The notes: generated by a model from the letters alone, not told the origin. A DNA stretch of 64,000 nt from Porticoccus sp038143955 (GCA_038143955.1 JAYQMT010000005.1:682001-746000), one strand, 5' to 3'; shown: positions 48,807-60,328, numbered from the stretch's first letter. A program made the numbers and translations.

Positions 48807-51800
48807 CTATCTAACCTCAGCAAGCTGAATTGCTTGATCAATATCAACACTTACAAGCCTGGATACGCCTGCCTCATGCATAGTCACACCTACTAGCTGA
48901 TTTGCCATTTCCATAGCATTTTTATTATGTGAGATATATACAACCTGAACATTAGATGATATTTCCTCAACTATTTTTGCATAACGGAGTACATTTGAGT
49001 CATCTAACGGAGCATCTACTTCATCTAGCATACAAAATGGTGCAGGATTAAGCTTGAAAATTGAAAATACAAGAGCAATTGCTGTCATTGCCTTTTCTCC
49101 ACCTGAGAGTAAGTGCACTGTTGTATTTTTTTTTCCTGGAGGCCTAGCCATTATTGATACTCCAGCTTCAAGTAGATCATCACTTGTCAGCTCTAGATAA
49201 GATTTACCTCCACCAAATAATTTAGGAAATAGTTCCTGAAAGGAAATATTAACTAGATCATATGTTTCTTTAAATCTCGCACGTGTCTCTTTATCAATTT
49301 TACGTATAGCGCCTTCTAGGGTAGAGAGTGCCTCCTCAAGATCATCATTTTGTTTGTCTAGATACTGCTTCCTTTTTATTTCAGTATTAAATTCATCAAT
49401 TGCTGCAAGATTAATTGGCCCTAATCGTTGAATGCGATTGGATATTTTTTCTAAAGCTTGATCTAGGTCATCTAAAGTTAATGCATCAGGAATCAACAGT
49501 AGTAGATCTGTCAAATTAAATCCATACTCGATAATTTGTTCAGATATAGTCTGGCTGCGTGTTTCAAAATCTTGGGCTGATATCTTTTTTGCTCGAGTGC
49601 ACTTCTTTCTTGCTGAATCTCTGTCTCCAAGAGATTCTTTTTCTGCTCAATATCACGCATCAAGTTTTCGAGATTTTCAACTTGATTTCTAGAGTCTGAG
49701 AGTTCTTTTTCAACTTTAAGCCGTAGATCTAAATGAACAGAAAGATCTTTTGTAAGGTTTCTTCTGGATTATCATCTCGATTTTTTGCTTCAAATAGCTG
49801 TTGTTTTTTGTCACTCAAGCGACTCTTTTGATTTTCTAATCTCTGAATACCCTCAATTACTGATTGCAGTCTTGTACTCGCTGCTCTTTCCTTTATTGCT
49901 ATCTCATGAGCATGATCCTTATATTTTCTATATGTCTCTCTAGCCGAATCGAGTTTGATTGTTTTATTTTCTCGATCAGATGATAGCTCATCTCTCTTTT
50001 TTGAGTTATTTTCTACGGCAACTAAAGATAGGTTCAATTCTTTATGGCTATCAGATAATCTCTTTTTCTCGAATTTTCTTTGATCTTTTGTTTCTCTTAA
50101 GTCAGAAATCATTCTTTCTCGATGAGCTGTGATGTTATCAAGCTGTATTTCAATGTTACTCATTCTTGTATTTAATTCTGCATGGTCATTTTGCTTTATA
50201 GCTAACAATTTAATATTTTCTCTCTTTGCTCCTCTAACTCTCGAAGAGATTTTTTCGTTAATACTTTTTTTTTCTTCAAGTTTTTCTACATCCGTACGCG
50301 TGTTCTTTAATTCAATTTCCAGTGATTCTAATTCTTTTTTTCTTTTTAATATGCCCTTAGTTACATCTTTTGTACTTGTGATACGAATCCAATCTTTTCC
50401 AAGCCAGACTCCATCTTTTGTAATTATCGACTGGCCATTTTTTAGTTGTTTTCTAGACCTGAACGCAGAGCTCAAATCATTTTCAACCAATACATCCTTA
50501 AGTATAGATTTGAGGTAGCCACTAAAATCCTCTCCGTCTACTTTTGCCAATAGAGATGCAGTTTGATTTTCAACTATATTGAAAACTTCACTGTCATTCT
50601 TCTCTAACAAAAATAACTCGTCTTCAATTGAAGTCTCTAAGCTATCTTTGAGATTATTTATACTTTCGACATAAACTGCCTGAAGAGAATCACCTAAAAC
50701 TATTTCTATAGCAGTTTCCCAACCAGGGAAACTTGAATTTTTTCAGATAACCTATGTCTCTTATCGATCTCATTAGTTTTAAACCATATCTCTTTTTTAT
50801 TATCGATATTGAGAATTGAGCGTTCAAGTGATTCAAATGATGATTGCTTTCCTAGTAGAGACTGCAAATGAGTGCGCTTCTCATTAAGACTCGAATCTAG
50901 CAAGTTTGAAACTTGACGCAATTTATCGATCTGATGTGTAGAATTTTTTAAGCTAGTTTCTTTTTCGGTTATAAGTAAGTCTATTTTTGATATTCTTAAT
51001 TTTAGATCTGCTAGATCATTCTCAAATGGTTCTTTAACTAAACTTTCACTCTCTTTGGATAAATTAACTATCTTTTCATCTTGTCGATTTATCAGCTGCT
51101 CTAGGTAACCTATTCTTGATTGTTGTATTTCTAATTGTTGAGCGGGGCCTGATGAATTTTTTATAAAGTCATCCCAATGGAGCTGGCAGTTCTTCATTTG
51201 TATTTCTGCTTCCTGGAGTAATAACTCAGATGAAATCTCTTTTGACCTAGCTTCTTCAAGCATTGGTTGAATTTTTTTAACTCAATCTCTAAGGTATTTT
51301 TAGTTTTTTTATCGAGGGATAAATGCTCTTCGTTTTCAGTAAAATTTTGTTCAATTTCTTCTAAATCTTTCTTGATTTCACTCGCCTTATCACGAGCATA
51401 TTGTATTGACTGTTCAATTCTAGTTACATCAGATCCTACAGAATAATACTGACCTTGAATTGTATTCAACTTATCCACTAGTTCTGCATAGTTAATACGA
51501 TGTTTCTCTAGGGCACTGCTACACTCACTTATATTTGCAGAGATTTTCTCAATTTTTATCTCGTAATTTACAATAGTTTTTGACAGCCCCAATGCATCAG
51601 AGTCTATATCTCGCCATTTGAGAGCTAAATGTTTAGCCTTATTTTTTCTTTCGTCTTTTTTTAGTTCAGTAAATTTTTCTGCAGCTTTAGCTTGTCTTTC
51701 AAGTCTGCTAATTTGATTACTAAGTTCCTGTCGGATATCGTTAAGTCTATCTAAGTTTTCTTTGGTTCTTTTTATGCGATTTTCAGTATCTCTTCGGCGC

Positions 51801-52323
51801 TCTTTATATTTAGAAATGCCGGCCGCTTCTTCAATATAAACTCTTAGTTCCTCTGGTTTCGCGTCAATGAGAGAAGATATCATACCTTGTTCAATAATTG
51901 CATAACTTCGAGGACCCAAACCAGTTCCTAAAAAAATATCAGTAATATCCCTCCTGCGGCACTTATCTCCATTCAAATAGTAATTCGACTGGCCGTCTCG
52001 AGTTACCTTCCGTTTAATTGAAATTTCACCCCAACTGGCATATTCGCCACCTAATTTACCTTGTGAGTTATCAAAGATTAGCTCTACAGAGGCCTGGCCA
52101 ACTGCCTTTCGGCTACTAGATCCGTTAAAAATAACATCTGTTAATGATTCACCCGCAATTGTTTTGCGGAGCTTTCTCCCATTACCCATCGAACAGCATC
52201 TATAATATTAGACTTACCACAACCATTAGGCCCAACCACTGCACACAAATTACTAGGCAGTACAACTGTTGTAATATCCACAAATGATTTAAAACCAGCC
52301 ATTTTGATACATTTTAAACGCAT
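48807..52323 (-). CDS. smc: Chromosome segregation protein SMC (several frameshifts)
   Basis: Condensin ATPase. Walker A GPNGCGKSNIIDAVRWVMGESS in the N-terminal head, two long coiled coils, a hinge around 50400-50700, and C-terminal head with signature LLSGGEKAMTAIALVFSIF and Walker B FCMLDEVDAPLDDSN. ATG 52323 (MRLKCIKMAGFKSFVD) is the family start. Frame changes near 52165, 51230, 50620-50700 and 49515-49730. Reconstructed length about 1170 residues is normal. Works with ScpA/ScpB encoded at 39.8-41.3 kb. Confidence 0.94.
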
Positions 52324-52419
52324 ATATCTCTTCTTATAATAATTCAATTACATGCTAAACTAGCTTATCTACTGCCACAAGCTGTAACTCTCTCTACAAC
52401 TCAATATTGATGTGTATCT

Positions 52420-53598
52420 TTACTTTTTTTGCTCTTTTGCATTAAATTTTCCTGTCGACCCCTGGTAATCTCCTGGAAGTGGAGTAACAGATCCTGAAGC
52501 AGAAATCCTTGCTATAATTTCCAAAAATTCTACTGAAGAGAGGGTCTTAGGTCCCATCATACCCATACTATCATCCAAGAGAACTACTTTTGGTAGGTTG
52601 GAAAGCTTAAATTTAACTGCAGCTAGAGGTCTTGGGGAGCCCTCCCATTCTCGTGCATATATATAAATAATATTATCTTTATTTATTCTATATTTCTCAG
52701 GAATTTCTATTTCCACGGAAAGCCTGTAGTTTTTTTCATTAGTAAATTTTTTAGCATGTAAAATACTTGTATTTAAAGCATTAGCCTCTGGTGTATTTTT
52801 TTTTGTTACCTTTAATGCATTTTCCCAGCTTGTTATCGCTAATTGGTAGAGGCCTTGCTCAAAGTAATCGATTCCATTTAGGCCTAATGCTACTGCATTG
52901 TTTGGATAAAGTTTTATAGTTTTATTTATTATAGATCTCACTTCTTTTGTAAATTTTCTATTTTCTGAGAAGTACAGAGCTTGTGCATATTCAGATAAAA
53001 GATCTGAATCATTTGGCCTCAACTTAAGTGTCTTTAGATATGATTCTTTTGCACCTAAAAAATCTCCATTTTCAATTTTTAGTTGAGCTAGCGTGATTAA
53101 ATAGTATATATGGTTAGGTTTACCTTGAAGTCTATTATAAATTTTTTCCTGTAGATTTTTATTAAGCTCTACACGTTCTAAATCGTTGAGGCTTAGATTA
53201 GCTCGTTTTTCCAGTAAATGAGAGATATTTAGATCAGCACTCGCTCCTAGAAAGTTGTACGTACTGAATACAAATACAGGCATCAACAATAAACACAGGA
53301 GCAGTATCCAGGATCCTTTATTATCTGAAATAGTAGTTATTGGCTCAGAATATCCGTCAGCTTCTCTAAAGGAAATACGCTCATACTTCAATATTAGCTT
53401 TGAATATTCAGTGATATCTATTAGACCTTCCTCTAGCATTTTTGATAACTTTATTTTTTGATCCTTAAAAACTGAGTTATTTTCCAACTGCTCCATATTT
53501 AATGAGATAGACTCATTTTCAATTTCCTTTTTAAATAAAGGTAAGATAATAAAAAATGCAGCCAATGAGACTAATAAAGCAAAAATTAACCACATCAT
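52420..53598 (-). CDS. ccmI: Cytochrome c biogenesis protein CcmI (TPR)
   Basis: Apocytochrome chaperone of the haem lyase complex. Two membrane helices (MMWLIFALLVSLAAFFIILPLF and SWILLLCLLLMPVFVFSTY) enclose a cytoplasmic leucine-zipper-like loop; the periplasmic part has TPR repeats (YLITLAQLKIENGDFLGAKESYLKTL, DLLSEYAQALYF, AVALGLNGIDYFEQGLYQLAI) and a C-terminal beta domain with VFIYAREWEGSPRPLAAVKF-like sequence. 392 residues, intact; ATG 53598 overlaps the ccmH stop by 4 bp. Last gene of the ccm operon. Confidence 0.92.
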   Translation of the reverse strand: MMWLIFALLVSLAAFFIILPLFKKEIENESISLNMEQLENNSVFKDQKIKLSKMLEEGLIDITEYSKLILKYERISFREADGYSEPITTISDNKGSWILLLCLLLMPVFVFSTYNFLGASADLNISHLLEKRANLSLNDLERVELNKNLQEKIYNRLQGKPNHIYYLITLAQLKIENGDFLGAKESYLKTLKLRPNDSDLLSEYAQALYFSENRKFTKEVRSIINKTIKLYPNNAVALGLNGIDYFEQGLYQLAITSWENALKVTKKNTPEANALNTSILHAKKFTNEKNYRLSVEIEIPEKYRINKDNIIYIYAREWEGSPRPLAAVKFKLSNLPKVVLLDDSMGMMGPKTLSSVEFLEIIARISASGSVTPLPGDYQGSTGKFNAKEQKK

Positions 53599-54095
53599 TT
53601 TTCAGTCTCAGCAGAATCAATATTATTGGAGTCACTAATAACTAGATTATCTAAATATTTCTTTTTGTTAGGCTTGAGTTTCACTTGCTCTTTTGATTGA
53701 AAGGGAGATTTGTATATATATAAAATAATTATTATACCAAGCAGGAAGAAAAATACTGGCGCAAACCATAAAATCATTGTCTTTGAATTAAGAGGTGGAT
53801 CATACCTCACATATTCACCGTATCTATCAACTAAAAATTCAGTAATTTCTTGGTCTGTTCTTCCTTCTTCAAGCATAGAATAAATTTGATTTCTTAGATC
53901 AATAGCTATAAGGGAGTTTGAATCTGCTAAATTCTGATTCTGGCATTTTGGACAACGCAGCTCATCGACTAATTGATAATATCGGGTACGGTATTCATTT
54001 GCACTGAAATATCTAATCTCTTGAGCAGAAATTTCCGAGCTTAAATCGACCAATAAACATAAAAGGATGCCTACATAGTATAAATTTTTTAACAC
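53595..54095 (-). CDS. ccmH: Cytochrome c biogenesis protein CcmH
   Basis: Membrane-anchored thiol reductant for apocytochrome c. A signal peptide is followed by the redox motif LRCPKCQNQNLADSN, then LRNQIYSMLEEGRTDQEITEFLVDRYGEYVRYDPP and a C-terminal membrane helix. GTG start at 54095. 166 residues, intact. In this operon the CcmH and CcmI parts are separate genes with an ATGA overlap, unlike the fused CcmH of E. coli. Confidence 0.94.
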   Translation of the reverse strand: MLKNLYYVGILLCLLVDLSSEISAQEIRYFSANEYRTRYYQLVDELRCPKCQNQNLADSNSLIAIDLRNQIYSMLEEGRTDQEITEFLVDRYGEYVRYDPPLNSKTMILWFAPVFFFLLGIIIILYIYKSPFQSKEQVKLKPNKKKYLDNLVISDSNNIDSAETEK

Positions 54096-54147
54096 CTATT
54101 TATTGCCTCAAATTCTTGTCTGTTAACTATCAAAAACTTTTTTAGTC

Positions 54148-54516
54148 CTAGCTTTCAAACATAGATTCTGCTGCTCTAAAAGCTTCTTGAAGTGCAGGTG
54201 CACCAATATAAGGTGCTGTATGAAGCAATATTTCTTGAATTTCTTCTTTGGTGCAACCATTATTAATTGCCCCACGGATATGCCCCTTGAGCTCTATGGG
54301 TGCTTTTAGAGCAGCTAGTACTGCTATAGTAATGATACTCCTTGTTTTAAGAGGCAGTGTTTGTCTGTTCCATATTGCACCCCAGCAGTGTTCGTTAATG
54401 TAATCTTGTACCGGCACATTAAAATCTTTTTCTTTACTCATTGCCTTATTAACGAACTTGTCCCCCATGACCTTTCGACGAATACTAACACCCTTTTCAT
54501 AATCTTCACGAGCCAT
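54148..54516 (-). CDS. Carboxymuconolactone decarboxylase-like protein within the ccm operon
   Basis: AhpD-fold protein of 122 residues related to PcaC. NEHCWGAIWNRQTLPLKTRSIITIAVLAALKAPIELKGHIRGAINNGCTKEEIQEILLH carries the family's His (GH.RGA.NNG) but no CxxC of AhpD peroxidase reductants. ATG 54516 (MAREDYEKG) fits better than ATG 54531. It lies between ccmG and ccmH on the same strand, 52 and 71 bp away, where no such gene is normally found. No other protocatechuate genes are nearby, so its role is open. Confidence 0.85.
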   Translation of the reverse strand: MAREDYEKGVSIRRKVMGDKFVNKAMSKEKDFNVPVQDYINEHCWGAIWNRQTLPLKTRSIITIAVLAALKAPIELKGHIRGAINNGCTKEEIQEILLHTAPYIGAPALQEAFRAAESMFES

Positions 54517-54587
54517 TTTTTCTCCCATCACTCAGCTAAAAATAATATATTTATGATTGATAATTCCTGGAAATTTAATACTAAGTT

Positions 54588-55123
54588 CTACTTCAAACTT
54601 TTCCATATAGGCATTAGGGATTCATTCCACACAAAATCATCTATGATACCAACATGTTTATGCCTAATTATACCTCTACTATCAATCATATAAGTCTCCG
54701 GTGCTCCAAAAACACCGAGATCCATTGCAAATACACCTTTGCTATCTATCAAACTAAGAACGTATGGATCTTTCTTTTCGTCAAGCCAGTTCTTAGCTTT
54801 TAAAGTATTGTCTTTATAATTTAAGCCTATTATTCGTATACCTTGTAATGAGAGCCGGTGCAAAAAGGGATGTTCGATCCTGCATGAAAAGCACCATGTC
54901 GCCCATACATTCAGCAATGACGGTTCCCCCACAAATATTTTTTCGTCTATGAATTCATTCTCATTACCTAAAACACTCAAAGAAAATGTTGGTACAGGTC
55001 GGTCAAGTAATGTTGACGGCATATAGTTTGGATCACGATCCAGAGCAACGATAAGAAAAAAAGTGATTCCAGTAAAAATGGTGAGAGGTAAAAAAATTTC
55101 AACTTATTCACTAATTGCACCAT
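54588..55123 (-). CDS. ccmG: Thiol:disulfide interchange protein CcmG/DsbE (one frameshift)
   Basis: Membrane-anchored periplasmic thioredoxin that reduces apocytochrome c or CcmH. Active site ATWCFSCRIEHP, followed by GLNYKDNTLKAKNWL and GVFGAPETYMIDSRG (cis-Pro region). ATG 55123 gives MVQLVNKLKFF, and correcting the T7 run near 55093 continues LPLTIFTGITFFLIVALDRDP, a signal anchor, into the visible MPSTLLDRPVPTFSL. About 178 residues, normal. The start overlaps the end of ccmF by 13 bp. Confidence 0.92.
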
Positions 55124-57151
55124 ATTAAATTTATTTTTGAGATATTTGATAAATAAAAAATTTCAAAAGAGATGAAGCTTTTGGCGGTATTAAATTTATA
55201 CAATCTGTTCATGAATCCTATTGAATTTTTTTTAAAACGCCCATCGAGTGATGCTAACACTGCCCCCATCGCAATAAATAGAGCTCCTATCCATATCCAC
55301 ATTACAAAAGGTTTTATATAGATCCGAATAGCCCATGCATCTCCTTGGAGGGGCTCGCCTAATGCTATGTATAGGTCACGAAATATTGCGCTATCTATTG
55401 ATGCCTCTGTCATAGTTTGCCCACTAGAGAAATATCTTCTTTTTTTGGGGTTTAAGCAGAGCAATCTTAGAATTTTTTTTCGTTACCAACACTGTAGCCT
55501 GATCTGCAATATAGTTGGGTCCTTCATAGGGTTCTATTGTAACAAACTCAAATTGGTAATTAGCTAAGCTGATGGTTTCCCCAGGCGTCATACGGACATC
55601 GCGCTGGACACTATAAACACTCGTCAAGCTAACACCAATAATGCATATTGCGACACCGATGTGTGCAGTTACCATCCCCCAATAGCTAACTTTTATTCGC
55701 TTTAGACCATCTAAGATAGAACCTTTGGTGGAAGATTTATATCCTATATCCCTCAACGTGATTAATATAATCCACGAAGATATAAATATAGATATACCTG
55801 CAATTGGCTCATATGACTCGTGCATTGATGGTAAGGATCCTCCTATAATTGCAGATAAAATTAAAGGTCCATTAAAATATTTAAGTATGTTTAATCTTGG
55901 TGTTTTTTTCCATCTAAGAATCGACGCAACTGGCATCAATAATCCAAGAAGCAAGGTTAGGGGCACAAAAAATAGGTTAAAGTAAGGTGGCCCTACTGAA
56001 ATTTTACCCCATCCCAAAACGTCTGCTATTAGTGGGTATAAGGTTCCTAGAAGAATAACGGCGGTTATAATAATAAGAATTAGATTATTAGCTAATATAA
56101 ATAATTCTTTAGATAGACCGGAAAACTTATATGAAGATTTTTTAATGGGGCCCCTAAAAGCGAATAATAAAAGGGAGCCCCCAATCACAACTACCAGAAA
56201 AATAAGAATAAAAATACCTCTAGCAGGATCAGTTGCGAAAGCATGTACAGATGTAAGAACCCCAGATCGGACTAGAAAAGTACCCAGTAAACTTAGAGAA
56301 AAGGCCATAATTGCAAGCAGCAATGTCCAGCTCGTAAATGCACCACGTTTTTCGGTAACAGAGAGACTGTGGATTAAAGCTGCACAAACTAACCATGGCA
56401 TGAGGGAAGCGTTCTCTACTGGGTCCCAAAACCACCAACCTCCCCAGCCGAGCTCGTAATATGCCCACCAACTTCCCAATGATATACCTAATGTTAAAAA
56501 CATCCACGAAATCAAGGTCCAAGGTTTAACCCAGCGGGCCCATGAAGAATCTATACTACCGTTTAGTAATGCAGCAACAGAAAATGCGAAGGCGACAGAC
56601 AGCCCAACATAGCCCATATAAAGAATAGGAGGGTGAAATATCAAGCCTACGTCCTGTAGTAGTGGATTTAAATCAGCCCCCTCTACAGGAAAAAAAGGAA
56701 GACTTCTATCAAAAGGATTTGAAGTAAAGAGCATGAACAGGTAAAAGCCTACACTGATAAATCCTAGTACAGCAAGCACTCTAGCTACCAGCTGTATTGG
56801 AAGCCTAGCACTAAACATCGATACAGTAAGGCTCCAAAAAGCGAGTATTAATACCCATAAAAATAATGAGCCCTCATGTGAGCCCCAGACTGCACTGATA
56901 TTGTAACGATCAGGCAAAAGCGTATTAGAGTTTTCAGCTACATATGTAACTGAATAATCATCATTAATAAAAAGGAATACTAAACAAATAAAACTTAATG
57001 ATATGAATAATGATTGAGCCAACACAAGAGGTCTAGCACATGACATCCAAAGTTGATTTTTTATAGACGCCCCAATTTGAGGGATAATTGTCTGCATCAA
57101 CGCTATAAATAACGCAATAATTAGAGAAAAATGCCCGAATTCAGCTACCAT
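55111..57151 (-). CDS. ccmF: Haem lyase subunit CcmF (one frameshift)
   Basis: Multi-pass inner-membrane protein of the haem lyase complex. The WWD motif is WAYYELGWGGWWFWDPVENAS, with conserved His residues in GSHEGSLFLW and FHPPILYMGYVG. More than ten membrane helices. ATG 57151 (MVAEFGHFSLIIALF) is standard. The frame shifts near 55440 (T6/G4 run) and continues with SGQTMTEASIDSAIFRDLYIALGE and the final helix (VMWIWIGALFIAMGAVLASLDGRF). About 680 residues. Upstream gene is ccmE after 78 bp. Confidence 0.94.
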
Positions 57152-57229
57152 ATTTTAAATTCCGTTGCCCCACTGTTAATTTAGGGTAAATTTTAGTTTT
57201 ATACTAAACTGTGAATTCAGAGCTTAGTT

Positions 57230-57658
57230 TTATTTTGCCGCCTCATCCAATGCATAAGTAACCTCTGGAGGCATATAATTTTCGTCATGCTTAGCCAAAA
57301 TACTTGATGCAATAAAAACTAAATCACTGGTAATTTCGCCGGTGGCAACTGCTCCTTCACCTTCAGAAAACATATCAGGAAGTATTCCATCATAGTGAAC
57401 ATGAACTTCTGATTTGCCGTCTGTCACCCTAAAAGTACTTCGCAAAGACTTTTTTGACCTGATTAAGCTATCTTTGACAACCATGCCGCCAACACGAATA
57501 GTTACATTTATTGGTGCATCGCCTGAGATGACACTTGACGGTGTATAAAAAAGATTAATATTTTCTCTTAAAGCGTAACTCATTAAACCAACGGCAACAG
57601 ATGTGGTTGTAACTATAAAAATTACCATAATCAATCGATAGCGCCTTAAGGTATGCAT
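57230..57658 (-). CDS. ccmE: Cytochrome c-type haem chaperone CcmE
   Basis: Carries haem covalently from CcmABCD to CcmF. N-terminal anchor (RYRLIMVIFIVTTTSVAVGLM) and YALRENINLFYTPSSV, OB-fold body, and the haem-binding His in LAKHDENYMPPE. 142 residues, intact, ATG 57658. It follows ccmD after an unusually long AT-rich 98 bp. Confidence 0.95.
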   Translation of the reverse strand: MHTLRRYRLIMVIFIVTTTSVAVGLMSYALRENINLFYTPSSVISGDAPINVTIRVGGMVVKDSLIRSKKSLRSTFRVTDGKSEVHVHYDGILPDMFSEGEGAVATGEITSDLVFIASSILAKHDENYMPPEVTYALDEAAK

Positions 57659-57756
57659 GGGTTCCTCTTGAAAAAAACTTGATTACTGTTAAACCAATTT
57701 TGATAGAAAATCATTGAAGAAGTTCAAATTATTTTTTTCATAATAAAAATGATTTT

Positions 57757-57921
57757 TTAATTTTTTTTTTGAATTTTTTGGATTATATTTTTTTTTCGCA
57801 ATAAGGGCATTACAAAAATACAAGCCATTATAATAAGTGACACAGAGTAAGCGGTCCAAACATACTGCCCGTGCCCAGCCATATAAATAAAATCACTAAA
57901 GTCCTCAAATTGAAACATCAT
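57757..57921 (-). CDS. ccmD: Haem exporter protein CcmD
   Basis: Tiny membrane protein (54 residues) that helps release holo-CcmE from CcmABC. Translation gives FEDFSDFIYMAGHGQYVWTAYSV, the diagnostic CcmD segment (MGGHGxYVW), then one membrane helix (SLIIMACIFVMPLL) and a Lys/Asn tail. Starts at ATG 57921 or 57918, with AGGTG just upstream. Position between ccmC and ccmE confirms it. The tail is encoded by A9, A6 and A10 runs, so its length could be affected by miscounted bases. Confidence 0.9.
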   Translation of the reverse strand: MMFQFEDFSDFIYMAGHGQYVWTAYSVSLIIMACIFVMPLLRKKNIIQKIQKKN

Positions 57922-57964
57922 AATCACCTATTAATAAAATCCTATTACGAAACATATATCAGCA

Positions 57965-58741
57965 TTATATAGATCGTTTATCTTTTAAATTTAAAGCAAG
58001 CTCTTTAACCCAGCTAGTATTGCGTTCTCTGAAAATTATTTCAGCTCGTATACTAACAATCAGAGCGGTTACATAAAAAAGATAGAAGCCTATAATCATT
58101 ATTAATAGTGGCTGAAACATATCAGGATGCATTGAAGGAGCCTCAGTAAATTTTATAGTCGCAGGCTGATGTAGGGTATACCACCAATCTACCGATTTAT
58201 AAATAATAGGTATATTTATAGTGCCAACCAAAGCTAACAAAGCAGCTGCTTTGTTTGATAAGCCCTGTGCTGCATAAGCTTTTTGTAGAACTATTACACC
58301 AAGATATAAAAAAAATAATATCAACATTGACGTAATACGTGCGTCCCATATCCAGTAAGTGCCCCAAGTAGGTTTTCCCCAAACTGCACCTGTTAAAAGA
58401 GCTATAAAAGTAAGCGAAGCACCGATTGGAGCTGCCGACTTCATAACTACATCTGCGAGCTTTATTTTCCATATAATTGCAATTGCACCAGATATCGCCA
58501 TTATATAGTAACCGACTAAAGCTAGAAAAGATGCTGGAACATGTATATATATTATGCGAAAGCTATTTCCCTGCTTAGCGTCCTGAGGAGCAAAACCTAG
58601 ACCCCAGATTACCCCAATAATTATAGACACAAATGTCAAAAGAGAAAGCAAGGGTAGCCATCTACCACTAATTTGGTAGAACCAACGTGGTGATGCCATC
58701 TTGTGGAGCCACTGCTGTGTACTTTTAATTAATTTCTTCAT
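57965..58741 (-). CDS. ccmC: Haem exporter subunit CcmC
   Basis: Membrane protein that loads haem onto CcmE. WWD motif KPTWGTYWIWDARITSML, with flanking His residues in YIHVPASF and TLHQPATI. Six membrane helices. 258 residues, intact, ATG 58741, 14 bp after the ccmB stop. Confidence 0.95.
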   Translation of the reverse strand: MKKLIKSTQQWLHKMASPRWFYQISGRWLPLLSLLTFVSIIIGVIWGLGFAPQDAKQGNSFRIIYIHVPASFLALVGYYIMAISGAIAIIWKIKLADVVMKSAAPIGASLTFIALLTGAVWGKPTWGTYWIWDARITSMLILFFLYLGVIVLQKAYAAQGLSNKAAALLALVGTINIPIIYKSVDWWYTLHQPATIKFTEAPSMHPDMFQPLLIMIIGFYLFYVTALIVSIRAEIIFRERNTSWVKELALNLKDKRSI

Positions 58742-58755
58742 TTTATATCTGGACC

Positions 58756-59430
58756 CTATCCATAGATGCTAAAGCGTAATGCGCACGAAGTCACATAAGG
58801 CGAAATGAGTAACGATAAAGCTAAAAGTGCTCCCATTATTGCTAGTGGACTCGCAATAGATAATCCATCTACTGCTAGTACGACTATATTTGACCCAAAT
58901 ATAAGCACTGGCATATAAAAAGGTATAACAATTAAAGACAATAAGACCCCTCTTTACTGAGCGGTAGAGTCAGTGCTGCGCCTATAGATCCGATTAAACT
59001 TAAAATTGCAGTGCCTATTAAAAGACTCAACATCAAAGGTAGATATCCAGTCTCTGGCAATGACAGCATCAAGCCTAAAACAGGGGCCAATAATGATAAC
59101 GGTAGTCCAGTAACAATCCAATGCACAATGGTTTTAGCTAGAACCATAAAATACAAGGGCTGAGGTAAAATAATAATCTGCTCTAAGGTTCCATCTACGA
59201 AATCATCTTTAAACAACCCATCCAAAGAAAGCAAAAGAAGCTAAAAGTGCTGTAATCCAGAGCATGCCCGGAGCTATCTCACTTAATTCTTTTGAATCTG
59301 GAGTCAACCCTAGAGGTATTAAAGCTATAATTACAAAAAAGAAAATCAACGGATTAGCTAAATCACCACGGTAACGAACTGCCAATAGAAGATCACGACG
59401 TAAAATAGCTAAGAACCCTATATTATTCAC
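58756..59430 (-). CDS. ccmB: Haem exporter permease CcmB (frameshifted)
   Basis: Permease partner of CcmA. RRDLLLAVRYRGDLANPLIFFFVIIALIPLGL, GLFKDDFVDGTLEQIIILPQPL and the C-terminal LVIPFYMPVLIFG are characteristic. GTG 59430 has GGAG six bases upstream; GTG 59442 is also in frame. Frame changes near 59220 and 58935. About 224 residues, as usual. Overlaps the ccmA 3' end by 8 bp. Confidence 0.92.
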
Positions 59431-60070
59431 TGTTAGCTCCACTTAAGTCTGGTATTGAAAAATATTTCATATTTTCAATTTTTAAATCTTGATGAGTCGC
59501 CAAGACTACAATACCACCTCGTCTTAAATGACTCACAATTAATGATTTAAGCTAAATTGAAAAGTCTTTATCAATTGATGTAAATGGCTCATCTAGTATC
59601 CATAATTTTGCTTCTGATACACAAAGTCTTGCTAATGCAGCTCTTTTCAACTGTCCAGCAGACAAGTAATTACATGGTTCATCCTTATAGTTGTATAAGC
59701 CAACTTCTTCAAATGCATATACATTTTTCCTCAAATTAGTTTTATTAAGTCTACGCCACCAAACTAAATTTTCTTCAGCGGAGAGTAGCCTCTTTAAACC
59801 TGGCTGATGACCGAGAAATAATATATCTTCAAGATAGACCTCGCGAATACCATTAACATTTTTTCCCTGCCAAATTATTTCGCCTGAATATGGCTTCAAT
59901 GCAGTCGAGATCAAACGGAGTAATGTAGTTTTTCCGGATCCATTTTGACCAAGTATTTGAAGAATATCGCCTGACTCTAAGGTTAAATTTATGTTTGAAA
60001 ATAAAAATTTTTCATTACGCTGAAATGAGAGATCCTTCAAAGAAACAGTCTTAACAGAGGCTGTGGTCAT
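59423..60070 (-). CDS. ccmA: Haem exporter ATP-binding protein CcmA (one frameshift)
   Basis: ABC ATPase that powers release of holo-CcmE. Walker A LGQNGSGKTTLLRL, Q-loop FLGHQPGLK, signature YLSAGQLKRAALARL, Walker B LWILDEPFTSID. The frame is lost near 59560; one base restores VSHLRRGGIVVLATHQDLKIEN (H-loop His) to a stop at 59423. ATG 60070 is preferred; TTG 60094 is possible. About 215 residues. First gene of the ccm operon. Confidence 0.93.
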
Positions 60071-60328
60071 CAAAATATTATTTGGATCAGGCAAAAAATT
60101 ATAGTCCGAATATAGATTAGATTATTATTATGCCAAAAAAGGGGGCAGTGAAGAAGACAAAGACCCAATCAAAATATAAAAATTTTATATGTAGGTTTTT
60201 TAAGCTGATTAATATTAATCTTACTAAAAAATCTTCATAAATAAAAATTAATTAATGGGTAGTGCGTATAGAAAAAAATAGTCATAATCTCAACAAACTC
60301 GATGTTCTATTTAGGTTAAAAGTAAAGT

